DNA of 41,842 nt from Acidobacteriota bacterium (lineage in GTDB: Bacteria > Acidobacteriota > Terriglobia > Terriglobales > Acidobacteriaceae): the NCBI GenBank assembly GCA_021806005.1, contig JAJZDM010000019.1, positions 1 through 41,842 of the forward strand. The letters run 5' to 3'. The position numbers were made by a program, and so were the translations under genes. The notes beneath the pieces were generated by a model. The model was not told where the DNA came from and did not search any database. It saw only the letters and a program-made list of their open reading frames with translations. Shown in pieces: positions 26,895-34,878 of this stretch; the stretch's first letter is position 1; each line of letters begins with the position of its first letter.

Positions 26895-27147
26895 GCAGCA
26901 TGTTCAGGGTTGGCATTGTATTGTGATATCGGGACATTCTGGGCGCAAGCGCAGGAGATCCGAGCCGCAGAAAGATCGGCGCGCAGACCTGCTGCGCGCA
27001 GAATGAGGCGATCGATATGGCTGTTATGTCCCTGAAAGAGTTACGGATACTGACTGCGTGCCGGGCCGGGGCATCTGCCTCAATGCATCATTCCTGCAAG
27101 GGCAACACGCCACACTTTGATGAAGCCGGGCGAAAGACAGCTCGCGA

Positions 27148-27276
27148 TTACCGCGGGAGTTGGGCGGAACAAAACGTCGTCGCCAGGTTGGCAAGGAACA
27201 ACACACCAAAGGCAACCAGGATGGCCACAACGCCACCCACCGTCACCCGTTCCCAAAGGTCTGAGTTCTTGTTCAT
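27148..27276 (-). CDS. 42-residue single-span membrane protein
   Basis: A short frame starting MNKNSDLWERVT, with GGGAG seven bases before the ATG at 27276. It is almost entirely one hydrophobic helix (VGGVVAILVAFGVLFLANLA) with a charged N-terminus and a short basic C-terminus containing one Cys. The size and shape recall accessory subunits of respiratory oxidases such as CydX or CcoS, but no family signature is recognised. A Crp-type palindrome lies 70 bases upstream, shared with the divergent regulator gene, which supports a real, regulated gene. Downstream are the cytochrome genes. Confidence 0.55.
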   Translation of the reverse strand: MNKNSDLWERVTVGGVVAILVAFGVLFLANLATTFCSAQLPR

Positions 27277-27346
27277 GAGCAACTCCCGTTTTGCTGCCAT
27301 TGGTCTTGTCCTCATCACCCACTCTACAGAGGCTGTCGGCATTTGC

Positions 27347-27362
27347 AGTGACCATGGTCACA
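27347..27362. promoter_or_regulatory. Crp-type palindrome 3 between the regulator and the small membrane protein
   Basis: AGTGA-CCATGG-TCACA; the inner 14 bases are a perfect palindrome. Lies ~110 bases upstream of the regulator gene and ~78 bases upstream of the 42-residue protein, so it may serve autoregulation and divergent control. Confidence 0.65.
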
Positions 27363-27465
27363 ACCCGATCCTCAGCCCAGGATCTCCGCTTCGGCATAAA
27401 CTTCGAGCCCCAGACGCGCCCCACAAGGTTCCCTTGTCGTTTTTCTCCAGAGAGAAGGCCTACCA

Positions 27466-28179
27466 ATGACGTATCTTCACCCCCACATGAACTCCGGCTG
27501 CAAGAACTGTTCTGATCGCTCCCTGCGCATCCTCTGTGATCTCGCCGGACAGGCTCGCTCAGACTTCGAAGCCCTGGGCATGCAAATGCGGCTACCTAAA
27601 CGATCTGTCATCTTTCAGGAAGACGATATCTGCGACGCCGCAACCATCGTTTGCATGGGACAGGTCAAGTTGTCCTGCACCTCGCGCGAAGGAAAGACCC
27701 ATATCCTGCGGATCGCAGTCCCTGGAGATCTGCTGGGACTCGGCGCCGCGATCTCAGGAACGCATTATGAGCTGACCGCAGAGACCATCGAACCCTGCGT
27801 CGTGAAGAAGATCCGCCGCAGTGAGCTACTCACCTTCCTGGAGAGATACGGCCAGGCCAGCATGCTGGCGGCCAAGGCCCTCTCCGAGGAGTACAAGTCC
27901 GCGTTCTTCGATGCCCGCAGACTGGCGCTCTCCGGTTCCACCGCCGGCAGGCTGGCAGGCGTTCTGCTTGACTGGGGGCGCGCCGCCGCTGGACGCAATG
28001 GAACCGATATGCGCTTCACCATGGCCTTGACGCATGAAGAACTCGCCAATCTCGCTGGGACCTCGCGAGAGACCGTCACCCGCGCTCTGGGCAAGTTTCA
28101 GAAGGAAGGCTTGATTGAGATCCATGGCGCCTCCTTTCGCGTTCTCTCACCGCTGGGCTTGGAGAGTCTGGCCACCTAG
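27466..28179 (+). CDS. Crp/Fnr family transcription regulator
   Basis: 237 residues; ATG with GAGAAGG upstream. Residues ~30-130 are the cNMP-binding-type beta-roll (RSVIFQEDDICDAATIVCMG, AVPGDLLGLGAAISG). A dimer helix follows, then a winged helix-turn-helix (THEELANLAGTSRETVTRALGKF). The recognition helix has Arg201-Glu202...Arg206 in SRETVTR, the E. coli CRP-type reading head for TGTGA, rather than the FNR-type ExxSR. The N-terminus has Cys12 and Cys15 (GCKNC) and Cys24, with more Cys in the roll, which resembles but does not match the FNR cluster spacing. The RxAL-type phosphate-binding signature for cAMP is not obvious, so the ligand is unclear. Probably controls the six palindromes listed. 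Confidence 0.92.
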   Translation: MTYLHPHMNSGCKNCSDRSLRILCDLAGQARSDFEALGMQMRLPKRSVIFQEDDICDAATIVCMGQVKLSCTSREGKTHILRIAVPGDLLGLGAAISGTHYELTAETIEPCVVKKIRRSELLTFLERYGQASMLAAKALSEEYKSAFFDARRLALSGSTAGRLAGVLLDWGRAAAGRNGTDMRFTMALTHEELANLAGTSRETVTRALGKFQKEGLIEIHGASFRVLSPLGLESLAT

Positions 28180-28426
28180 AGCACAAGGCATCACCCGCTC
28201 AGGTGACAACTCATTCATTTACGCCTCCCGCAGATGAGAACCCCTGTGACGAAGGTCACCGTTATTTCTCTGCAAACAGAATTCAATCAAGCAAAACATC
28301 GCACGGCGGAACTCCTTCGAGTGGCCATGCATAAGGCGGTCTCCTATCTCCCCTCTTTCTTCCTCTCAGGGTCCGGCGGCGATGCGTCGGCGAACCGTGA
28401 ACGCCGACTGAAGGAGATTGGGCTTT
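28180..28426 (+). promoter_or_regulatory. UspA promoter region with Crp-type palindrome 4
   Basis: 247-base gap. TGTGA-CGAAGG-TCACC at 28245-28260 (one mismatch) lies 65 bases after the regulator stop and ~170 bases before the UspA start. The rest holds no convincing gene. Confidence 0.55.
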
Positions 28427-29401
28427 ATGCAAAATCTGTCAAAGAAAACGCAATCACCTTTCCGGAAAATCCTGTTGGCCACAAATCTCTGCGAGGGGTA
28501 TGAAGAGGTTTTGCAGGTAACCCTGCAACTCTGCCAGAGAAATAACGCCAACCTGCGGATCCTCTACGTCTCCAGACCGCACCTGCAGCCTCGCGCGCTG
28601 CCCATCGAGCCCTCAGGCACCTTCGCCTCCCCCCTCCGCCTGGATCAGGAGGCGGCCGAGTTGCTTCGCGCCATCAGGGAACGTGCTCTTGCGCTCGGCC
28701 TGAGCTGCACCACCCGGCAGGAACCGGGAGTTCCCGCCGAAAAGATTCTGGAAGCGATCGAAGCCGAGGAGACCGATCTGCTCGTCCTTGGAACCGGGGA
28801 GCCGCTCGGCTCCCTCCGAGATGCCTTTGGACCAACGGCCGAGAAGGTGATGCTCAATGCCACCTGTCCCATCATGACGGTGGGCCAGGTGGCTGCAGAG
28901 TCCTCGGGGGATAGACCGTCCGATGGGCCCATACTCTTTGCCACAGACTTTCATTCCTGCACGCGGCAGGCAATCCATCAGGCCCTCGGCTATGCCCGGA
29001 GTATCCAACAGCCACTGCACTCCGTACACGTGCTTCCGCGTACGCTGCAGACCATCCATGGAGATCACACCCTGGCTGAACTTCTGACCAACGCGCTCAA
29101 ACACCTGGTCGCCACGACCAGCGCATCCACCCAGGACACCACCTGCAAGGTGATCTACGGCAGTGAAATCTCCAATGCCATCGTGGATTATGCCCGGCAG
29201 ATCCGGGCCGGCATCATCTTTCTCGGCGTACGCAGCGACAGCATCCTCTCCTCCCAGGACCGTCTTCCCATTGCATTCCGAATCATCGTCGAGTCGCCCT
29301 GCCCCGTTGTGACCATCGTCTGCGACGCCGAGGCCGAGCCAGCCCACGTGACCGATGCGGACGCCTGCACCTTCCAGGTCCCACCCGCTTTCCTTCAGTA
29401 A
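28427..29401 (+). CDS. Tandem-domain universal stress protein (UspA family)
   Basis: 324 residues from the ATG at 28427; AAGGAG lies 10 bases upstream, and a TTG three codons earlier is too close to that site. Two Usp domains in tandem. Domain 1 (residues ~12-155): KILLATNLCEGYEEVL, EETDLLVLGTGEPLGSL and NATCPIMTVG. Domain 2 (~165-300): GPILFATDFHSCTRQAIHQA, AGIIFLGVRSDSIL and ESPCPVVTIV. The second lacks the usual glycines of the ATP loop. Such proteins often accompany anaerobic or oxygen-limited regulons. The palindrome upstream suggests control by the preceding Crp-type regulator. Confidence 0.9.
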   Translation: MQNLSKKTQSPFRKILLATNLCEGYEEVLQVTLQLCQRNNANLRILYVSRPHLQPRALPIEPSGTFASPLRLDQEAAELLRAIRERALALGLSCTTRQEPGVPAEKILEAIEAEETDLLVLGTGEPLGSLRDAFGPTAEKVMLNATCPIMTVGQVAAESSGDRPSDGPILFATDFHSCTRQAIHQALGYARSIQQPLHSVHVLPRTLQTIHGDHTLAELLTNALKHLVATTSASTQDTTCKVIYGSEISNAIVDYARQIRAGIIFLGVRSDSILSSQDRLPIAFRIIVESPCPVVTIVCDAEAEPAHVTDADACTFQVPPAFLQ

Positions 29402-29453
29402 AGCCCGCAGTCGGCGCTGCTCTCTTCGGCTGCGCGCAGCACAATGCCCGTAT

Positions 29454-29531
29454 CGCAAGCCCCTCCCTGGCTTGCGGCGTCTTCAGGACAACGTCGTAGA
29501 GGACCTGCCAGGGTGTCTTCACCAGGGCAGG
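29454..29531. terminator. Two hairpins between convergent UspA and radical SAM genes
   Basis: Hairpin one pairs 29454-29461 with 29469-29476 (8 bp, 7-base loop). Hairpin two spans 29504-29531 (6 bp, AG/AG internal loop, 4 bp, 4-base loop). They sit between the stops at 29401 and 29581; neither has a long T tail. Confidence 0.5.
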
Positions 29532-29580
29532 CGCCCCCCTCTGAGACCCAGCTACCTCCGGCACTTACGCTGACGATGCT

Positions 29581-30723
29581 TTAATGAACCGGCGGCTCAT
29601 AGTGGCAGAACGGGTCGCTGGCCAGCGCATCCCCGGTGGCCGCAAAGGCTCTCGCCCGGGAGCCGCCGCACAGTGCTCGATACTCACAGCGGCCGCACTT
29701 GCCCTTGAACTGGTTGGGGTCGTGCAGCGCCTGGAAGATAGGAGCGTTACGGTACACGTCCTGTAGCTGATCGGTTCGAACATTCCCCACAGCCAGAGGA
29801 AGGAATCCGGCAGGGCAGATATCACCCTGATTTGAGATAAAGACGATACCGTGGCCGTCGCGAATGCCAAAGCCGCGATAAACAGGCGTGCGCTCAATCT
29901 CGCCAGCCGCCATACCGGCTGTGCGCATGCGGCTCAGCGCCACACGGCGGTAAGACGGTGCTTCCGTCGTGGCCATCGCAAAGGGTGCAACCTTCGACTG
30001 GTCGTAGATCCAGTTCATCAATTGCTCTCCCCGCTCGCTGGAGATGGGCTGCAGCACCTTGCCCCGGCCGACCTCAATCAGAAAGAACAGGCTCCAGCGC
30101 ATCACCGGGAAGGTCTTCAGCAACTCATAGACTGCCGGAATATCGTCGACCGTCTCCTCCGCAACGAGCGTGTTTACCTGGATGGGAACACCCAGACTGG
30201 CCGCCGCTTTGGCGGCGGCGATGGTCCAGCCGAAGCAGCCCTCCACGCCGCGCACGGCCTCATGGCGGGCCGCCGTAGACCCGTCCAGGCTGAGACCAAA
30301 ACTGTCAATCCCATGGTCCTTGAGCCGGGAAAGTACATCCACCGTCAGATCCGCCGTTGCGCTGGGCGTAATCGAGGCGTTGATACCCAGCGAGCGAGCC
30401 TCGTCGATCAAATCGAAGAGATCAGCGCGGCGCAGCGGATCACCACCCGTGAACACCAGATGCGGGGTGGGGTTCTTGAAGGCTGCGATCTGGCGGAGCA
30501 GATTCTTCCCCTCGTCAAACGTCAACTCGTTGGGATGCGGCGTGGAGACGGCCTCGGCGCGGCAGTGTCGGCACGCCAGCCCGCATGCCTGGGTCATCTC
30601 CCAGTACACCAGCATCGGTTGCTCCGCATAGCTGTGGCTGGAGGAGTGCTGCGGATGGGTGTGCGGGTGCCCGTGGCGGGTTGGCGTTGCAGTTGGGATC
30701 GAGCGAATGTCCATGGTCGACAT
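29581..30723 (-). CDS. Radical SAM/SPASM protein (TIGR04053-like, AhbD/NirJ-related)
   Basis: 380 residues; the ATG at 30723 has AGGAG eight bases upstream. The radical SAM cluster motif is CX3CX2C at residues 47, 51 and 54 (TQACGLACRHCRAEA), followed by the FTGGDPLRR SAM-binding motif. The C-terminal SPASM region has further Cys (GDICPAG, KCGRCEYRALCGGSRARA, DPFCHYEP) for extra Fe-S clusters. The last block closely resembles AhbD and NirJ haem-modifying enzymes. It lies 11 bases downstream of protoporphyrinogen oxidase, so a role in haem metabolism is likely but unproven. The N-terminus is His-rich (six His in residues 17-30, RHGHPHTHPQHSSSH), which may bind metal. The substrate is unknown. 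Confidence 0.88.
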   Translation of the reverse strand: MSTMDIRSIPTATPTRHGHPHTHPQHSSSHSYAEQPMLVYWEMTQACGLACRHCRAEAVSTPHPNELTFDEGKNLLRQIAAFKNPTPHLVFTGGDPLRRADLFDLIDEARSLGINASITPSATADLTVDVLSRLKDHGIDSFGLSLDGSTAARHEAVRGVEGCFGWTIAAAKAAASLGVPIQVNTLVAEETVDDIPAVYELLKTFPVMRWSLFFLIEVGRGKVLQPISSERGEQLMNWIYDQSKVAPFAMATTEAPSYRRVALSRMRTAGMAAGEIERTPVYRGFGIRDGHGIVFISNQGDICPAGFLPLAVGNVRTDQLQDVYRNAPIFQALHDPNQFKGKCGRCEYRALCGGSRARAFAATGDALASDPFCHYEPPVH

Positions 30724-30734
30724 GTGTAGTTCTC

Positions 30735-32270
30735 CTAGGAGGTAGAGACGGATCGGGCCGCAACCGGCACCGTTCCGGAAATGGCGTTTGAGCCTTCTAT
30801 CGCGCCGACCAGGGCATCTGCCCGGTGAGCGTCCGGCCCTCGGCGATGGATCTTCGCAGCGGTCTCGGCTCCGCGCTGAATGCATTCGGGTATGCCGGAA
30901 CCGTGATAGGCGGCGCCCGCCAGGTACAAGCCGGGATGTGTTGCCATCCGGCCCTCGATCTCCTGGATCAGTACGCTATGGCCCACGTTATATTGCGGAA
31001 CCGACTTCCTCCAGCGGTAGGCACGGGCCAGAATGGGGGTTGCCGTGATGCCCATGATCCGGGACAACTCCTGGCGCGCAATCTCAATCAAGGAATCCTC
31101 ATCCTGTTCGGCCAGATCCTCGGCGAAGGCGCCGCCGATGAACACGCGCAGCAGCACGGAGTCCTCCGGCGCGCGATGGTCGAACTTGGTCGACGACCAG
31201 GAGCAGGCATTGATCCTTCTCCCCTCGGACTTCGGCACGATGAAACCAAACCCATTGAGCGCGCATGTGATCTCACTGCGGCGAAAGGCCAGCGAAACCG
31301 TCGCGGTGGAGACGTAGCGGATCTTGCGCAGGTCACTCGCAAGCACTGGATCAAACCCCTCGATGATCCCCGCGGTGATGTAGGCCGGCGTCGCAAAGAC
31401 GACATTCTCCGCCTGCACCGAGTGGCCCCCGCGCAGGGTGACTCTGTAACCGCCGCCCTGCACCGGATCACCCTCCCTTGTCACCGACTCCACCGGACAC
31501 TCCAACCCCACGCGCTCCGGGTCAAGCCGGGCAGCAATCGCTTCAGGTAGCCGCTGTACCCCCCCGCGGAGCGTGGTGAACATCGAGGTGCGCCCGGCAG
31601 AGGCAGCGTTCGAAGCCGGCCCGCCATGCGGTCCAGCGGATTGCGCCTTCTTGCGCTTCATCATGCCCAGCACCAGGCTGCGATGCTTCGCCTCCAGCTC
31701 CAGAAACATGGGAAAGGTGCTGCGCAGGCTCAGGCTATCCGGGTCTCCAGAGTGAATGCCGGCCATCAGCGGCCCGGCGATCTTCTCCAGCATCTCCGGG
31801 CCCAGACGGCGGCGGACAAAGCTCCCCAGGCTCTCGTCCGGGTCCGTGGTGTTCCTGCCCACAAAGATCTCCAGCCCCATGCGCAGCTTACCCGGCCAGG
31901 AGATCAGCCGCGAACGAAGAACAGGCAGAATCATCGTCGGCGCCATCAGCATCATGCCTTCAGGCATGGGGTGCAACCGGCCCTTGCTCAGCACATAGGT
32001 GGAGGGCGTGGCCGTGTGATTGGACCCCATCAGTTGATCGCCCAACCCCAGCTCCCGGCACAGGTCCAGCGCAGCCCGCTTCTGGGTCAGGAAGGAGTCC
32101 GGCCCCCCTTCGACCAGGAAACCATCGCCTGCATGGGTGGTGATCTTCCCCCCCAGATGGCTGGAACCCTCCAGGAGAAGGTAGTCTGCGTCCTTCCCCT
32201 CAACCTTCTGAAGGTAGTATGCGGTTGCAAGACCTGCGATTCCAGCACCGATGACGACTGTCTTATGCAT
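30735..32270 (-). CDS. hemY: Protoporphyrinogen/coproporphyrinogen oxidase (HemY/HemG-type flavoprotein)
   Basis: 511 residues from MHKTVVIG. The N-terminal dinucleotide-binding loop is GAGIAGLATAYYL; other family blocks are LGGKITTHAGDGFLVEGGPDSFL, LRGGVQRLPEAI and the C-terminal FAD motif GLYLAGAAYHGSGIPECIQRG. It oxidises protoporphyrinogen or coproporphyrinogen III with oxygen as acceptor in haem synthesis. Slightly long: the family is ~460-470, and the last ~25 residues (AIEGSNAISGTVPVAARS) look like a disordered tail. The ribosome-binding site is weak. A Crp-type palindrome lies 125-140 bases upstream. First gene of a two-gene unit with the radical SAM protein. Confidence 0.93.
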   Translation of the reverse strand: MHKTVVIGAGIAGLATAYYLQKVEGKDADYLLLEGSSHLGGKITTHAGDGFLVEGGPDSFLTQKRAALDLCRELGLGDQLMGSNHTATPSTYVLSKGRLHPMPEGMMLMAPTMILPVLRSRLISWPGKLRMGLEIFVGRNTTDPDESLGSFVRRRLGPEMLEKIAGPLMAGIHSGDPDSLSLRSTFPMFLELEAKHRSLVLGMMKRKKAQSAGPHGGPASNAASAGRTSMFTTLRGGVQRLPEAIAARLDPERVGLECPVESVTREGDPVQGGGYRVTLRGGHSVQAENVVFATPAYITAGIIEGFDPVLASDLRKIRYVSTATVSLAFRRSEITCALNGFGFIVPKSEGRRINACSWSSTKFDHRAPEDSVLLRVFIGGAFAEDLAEQDEDSLIEIARQELSRIMGITATPILARAYRWRKSVPQYNVGHSVLIQEIEGRMATHPGLYLAGAAYHGSGIPECIQRGAETAAKIHRRGPDAHRADALVGAIEGSNAISGTVPVAARSVSTS

Positions 32271-32393
32271 TACGCTGTCACACTTTCGGTAAGCATCGTT
32301 ACTCCTGGGAGAAGGGCGCCTGTGCTGCAAACTCCTCAAGCGCCCGCGAGTTCGTCATCGCCCTTAAGGTTATCGGGGGATGATTCGGGGCAC

Positions 32394-32409
32394 CGTGACT
32401 CGAATCACA
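32394..32409. promoter_or_regulatory. Crp-type palindrome 5 upstream of protoporphyrinogen oxidase
   Basis: CGTGA-CTCGAA-TCACA, one mismatch to the consensus half-sites, centred ~131 bases before the hemY start. Would tie haem supply to the cytochrome genes. Confidence 0.55.
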
Positions 32410-32816
32410 GGGTCGCCTCTGCCCATCGTTTGCCCTGCAGGAGCAGCACCGGCCCTTCAGCCCCAGAGGGCTTCCGCTCCGAGCCTATGCAAGGATCTGC
32501 TTGTCGGCGGCGATGCACAAGCCGTGATCGCTGCTCGTCACCGCCTGATATCGACCGTAAGCCGGTTAGCGGGAGGGGTCAAGTCAACCGGAGACGGGCT
32601 AACTCCAGAGCCGGACGCGGGTCGCGACACGGTAACTCCTTAAGGCAGTTCCCCAAACGGATCTCTCGGAGATGAGGCGAACCAGGCGCTGACTGTGCAA
32701 AGAAGGATGGCGACCCGCTCCTCCCTCTGCAACCGGCTACGGAGTGCCCATTGCAGAAACTGAAGAGCGAGCCGCCATCTGTGTTCTTTGGCAGCACTGT
32801 TGTTGCCACCGTCGGG
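32410..32816. other. Gap between hemY upstream region and porin 3' end
   Basis: About 400 bases without a recognisable gene. The frames here are short and unlike the neighbouring coding sequence. No strong terminator hairpin was found after the porin stop. Confidence 0.4.
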
Positions 32817-34547
32817 CTAGAACCAGGCGATTCCGCCCAGAGCAACCGAATCCGAAGTGGTGATCCCGCCAACCTGCGATTCGGAGCGTTCGTGATTATA
32901 TTCGGCGATTCCACTGAACCAGTTGGTCAAGGCATAACGCCCTTGGACGATCCAGGAGAGGTTGTTCCGGACGATATCCTCCGTGGACGAGGTCAACACC
33001 TCACTGCTGGCGGGCAGCAGAGCGCTCATGCCGTAGCTGACGCCAAACGTCCACTTGCCCGGTGTCGTCATCAACTGAAGATAGTAGCCGTGGGAGGTGC
33101 GCCGTGCCCCGGAGGGATCGGTCGCCAGAAGGAAGATGCCCTCATTTCCAATGCCCTTGCCGTCGTAACCATATCCCACAAAATTGGCCCACTTGCCGAC
33201 GATCTTCGTACCGTAGTCCAACGCCCAGGCCTGTTTGCTCTCTCCCACCGTCAATAACGGATCATCGCTGACGTCGGAGGCATCCGCTTCCATCTTCTGG
33301 GTCAGATAGTTGAACCAGAGCTTTGCCGTCACCGGCTTTTTGTCCGGACTGGAGTAGGCGACCTTCATCTGGAACATCGGTGAACCATTGGCGGTATACG
33401 GCGCCGAAAAAGCCGAGACACCGTTGGTCAAAGACGTTGAGACGGCATCGCTCATCGGCTGAAAGATACCAATCTGCGCGGATAGACCTTCAAAGACGGG
33501 CGTGGCATAGCTTATCTGCGGAATGAAGTCCGTATAAATATCGCCTGTGCCGAAACGTCCAACCGTTGTCGCGCCTGGTCCGGGGCTGGTAACGCTGCTG
33601 GACGGACTGCCGGTACCGCTTACCGTACCTGCACCGAACAAAGCCATATCGTTGAGGGCGGCCTCTGCACCAAAGAAGCCGATGTCGCGACCCAGCTTGA
33701 AGGTTCCCAGCTTGGGTCTGCCCACCGTGATGTACTCCTGCCGGAAGTCCACGCCCGTGTTGCTGAGAGCCACCGAGCTGCCGCCTGCGTAGTTCACACC
33801 CAGCGAACTCTGGATGAGGCTGTTGATCGACGGCCAGATACCGAACCCAACCGAGGTATCCCACCCATCCTTATGGGTAGAAAGCAACACATCGATCCAG
33901 CCGGGCAGCATGCCATCGCCAATCTGCGATGTCGGGTCCCCCCCCACCGTCGCCAGGCAAAGCAGGCAGTTTGAAGCTACGCTGCGATCCGGACGATCGT
34001 GAATGTAGTAGGTATTCACCTCGCCGGCGACCGACAAGGTGTAGTCTCCCATGTGCAACCCGATGCCGCTATCCATGCTTCTCACCACGCTGGACGGAAT
34101 GCAGGGTTGGCCAGGCCCCGCTGCCGCTGCACCCGCCGGACATGGCCTGGGCGCCTCGGACGAGGCTGCAGCGTTCGCAATGCTCTGTGCAACTTTCACC
34201 TTGCACCGCTCTGCATTGCGCGCTTTCAAAGCATCGTACTGTTCCTTGGTCAAGGTTCCATTGGCCTGCAGAACGTTCAACAGATCATCGCTCCCGGCTT
34301 CACAGGCGGCCTGCTCATCAGCCTGCTGCGCAGACGACGAAGCTGACGAAGCCACAGGGCCTGGAGAGACAGCATAGGCCTCCAGCACTGGCGGCTGCGT
34401 TGGTTCTTCCGGCAGCGCGCTCTGCGCCGCCGTCGGTTTCGGCGAACTGCTCTGCTGCCCCATTGCGTGGCCAGCCATAGACAGGGCCAGCGTGAGCATC
34501 AAGGCTCCCATGCCGGCGCCTGCAATTCGAATCGGACGTTGCATCAT
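32817..34547 (-). CDS. Outer-membrane porin-like beta-barrel protein
   Basis: 576 residues from the ATG at 34547, which has GGGAGG upstream and a second ATG directly after. Signal peptide MGALMLTLALSMAGHAMGQ. Then comes a Ser/Ala/Pro-rich linker and a short helical segment resembling a SHOCT motif (DDLLNVLQANGTLTKEQYDALKAR, shown only in part by LTKEQYDALKAR). From about residue 185 the protein is a beta barrel with many alternating strands and aromatic girdles (YTLSVAGEVNTYYIHDR, GTFKLGRDIGFFG, TAKLWFNYLT), ending in the terminal aromatic GGIAWF. Most like general porins of the DcaP/phosphate-selective type, but the substrate is not evident. Its long leader carries three copies of a structured element. 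Confidence 0.85.
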   Translation of the reverse strand: MMQRPIRIAGAGMGALMLTLALSMAGHAMGQQSSSPKPTAAQSALPEEPTQPPVLEAYAVSPGPVASSASSSAQQADEQAACEAGSDDLLNVLQANGTLTKEQYDALKARNAERCKVKVAQSIANAAASSEAPRPCPAGAAAAGPGQPCIPSSVVRSMDSGIGLHMGDYTLSVAGEVNTYYIHDRPDRSVASNCLLCLATVGGDPTSQIGDGMLPGWIDVLLSTHKDGWDTSVGFGIWPSINSLIQSSLGVNYAGGSSVALSNTGVDFRQEYITVGRPKLGTFKLGRDIGFFGAEAALNDMALFGAGTVSGTGSPSSSVTSPGPGATTVGRFGTGDIYTDFIPQISYATPVFEGLSAQIGIFQPMSDAVSTSLTNGVSAFSAPYTANGSPMFQMKVAYSSPDKKPVTAKLWFNYLTQKMEADASDVSDDPLLTVGESKQAWALDYGTKIVGKWANFVGYGYDGKGIGNEGIFLLATDPSGARRTSHGYYLQLMTTPGKWTFGVSYGMSALLPASSEVLTSSTEDIVRNNLSWIVQGRYALTNWFSGIAEYNHERSESQVGGITTSDSVALGGIAWF

Positions 34548-34568
34548 GTACCCTCCCTGAGTGGTATT

Positions 34569-34674
34569 GCGAGATGAAAGGCAGGAGCCGTTGGGGCGCA
34601 CCGGGTCCACTTCGCCGCAGAGCCATAGGTGTTCGAGAACACTGGCTATAACCCTGCCTGCGCAAGTAGCTCCG
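34569..34674 (-). ncRNA. Structured leader element, copy 1 (nearest the porin)
   Basis: Read on the minus strand: outer stem CUACUU/AAGUGG, then CGCAG/CUGCG, then GGUUAUAG/CUAUGGCU, with terminal hairpin GUGUU-CUCG-AACAC. Three pairs in the third stem are G-U, which would be A-C mismatches on the other strand, so the RNA is in porin sense. Conserved 3' tail GGUGCGCC...ACGG...UUUCAUCUC. Ends ~22 bases before the porin start. Confidence 0.6.
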
Positions 34675-34718
34675 TTTTCGCCGGGGAACAGTTCCTTACC
34701 CGATTCCCCGAACCGAAC

Positions 34719-34825
34719 GAGAGATGAAATCTGAGGACCGTACAGACGCACTGAGTCAACTTCGCCGCAGGATCATAGATCTCCGAGAGTCTCGGCTATG
34801 AACCTTGCCTGCGTAAGCAGCCCTG
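34719..34825 (-). ncRNA. Structured leader element, copy 2
   Basis: Same design as copy 1, 150 bases away. Stems CUGCUU/AAGUUG (one mismatch), CGCAG/CUGCG and GGUUCAUAG/CUAUGAUCC (one mismatch). The terminal hairpin is CCGAG-ACU-CUCGG, a different sequence with the same pairing. The tail keeps GUGCG, ACGG and UUUCAUCUC. Confidence 0.6.
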
Positions 34826-34857
34826 CAACTGCCGGTAAGATGTCGCCTCTTGTCAAC

Positions 34858-34878
34858 TCCCCTGGGAGCCCAGGGAGC
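34858..34878 (-). other. Short strong hairpin between leader copies 2 and 3
   Basis: CTCCCTGGG-CT-CCCAGGGGAG on the minus strand, 8-9 bp around a tight loop. A second, longer-range stem (GGGGAA/TTCCCC, about 34683-34709) lies between copies 1 and 2. These spacer stems could be part of an expression platform; neither is followed by a T run. Confidence 0.4.

Larger units (their letters stand above)
26621..27147. other. Regulatory gap with AT-rich stretch
   Basis: No convincing gene. The segment holds the palindromes at 26723-26738 and 26879-26894 and an AT-rich stretch around 26800-26860 that could carry promoters or an UP-like element. A plus-strand frame at 26823 runs straight through the second palindrome and is not protein-like. 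Confidence 0.4.

Noticed and set aside
26823-27035. 70-codon plus-strand frame
   Set aside because: Runs through a Crp-type palindrome, has no ribosome-binding site and no protein-like pattern.
28234-28503. 89-codon plus-strand frame before UspA
   Set aside because: Covers a Crp-type palindrome and overlaps the UspA start in another frame.
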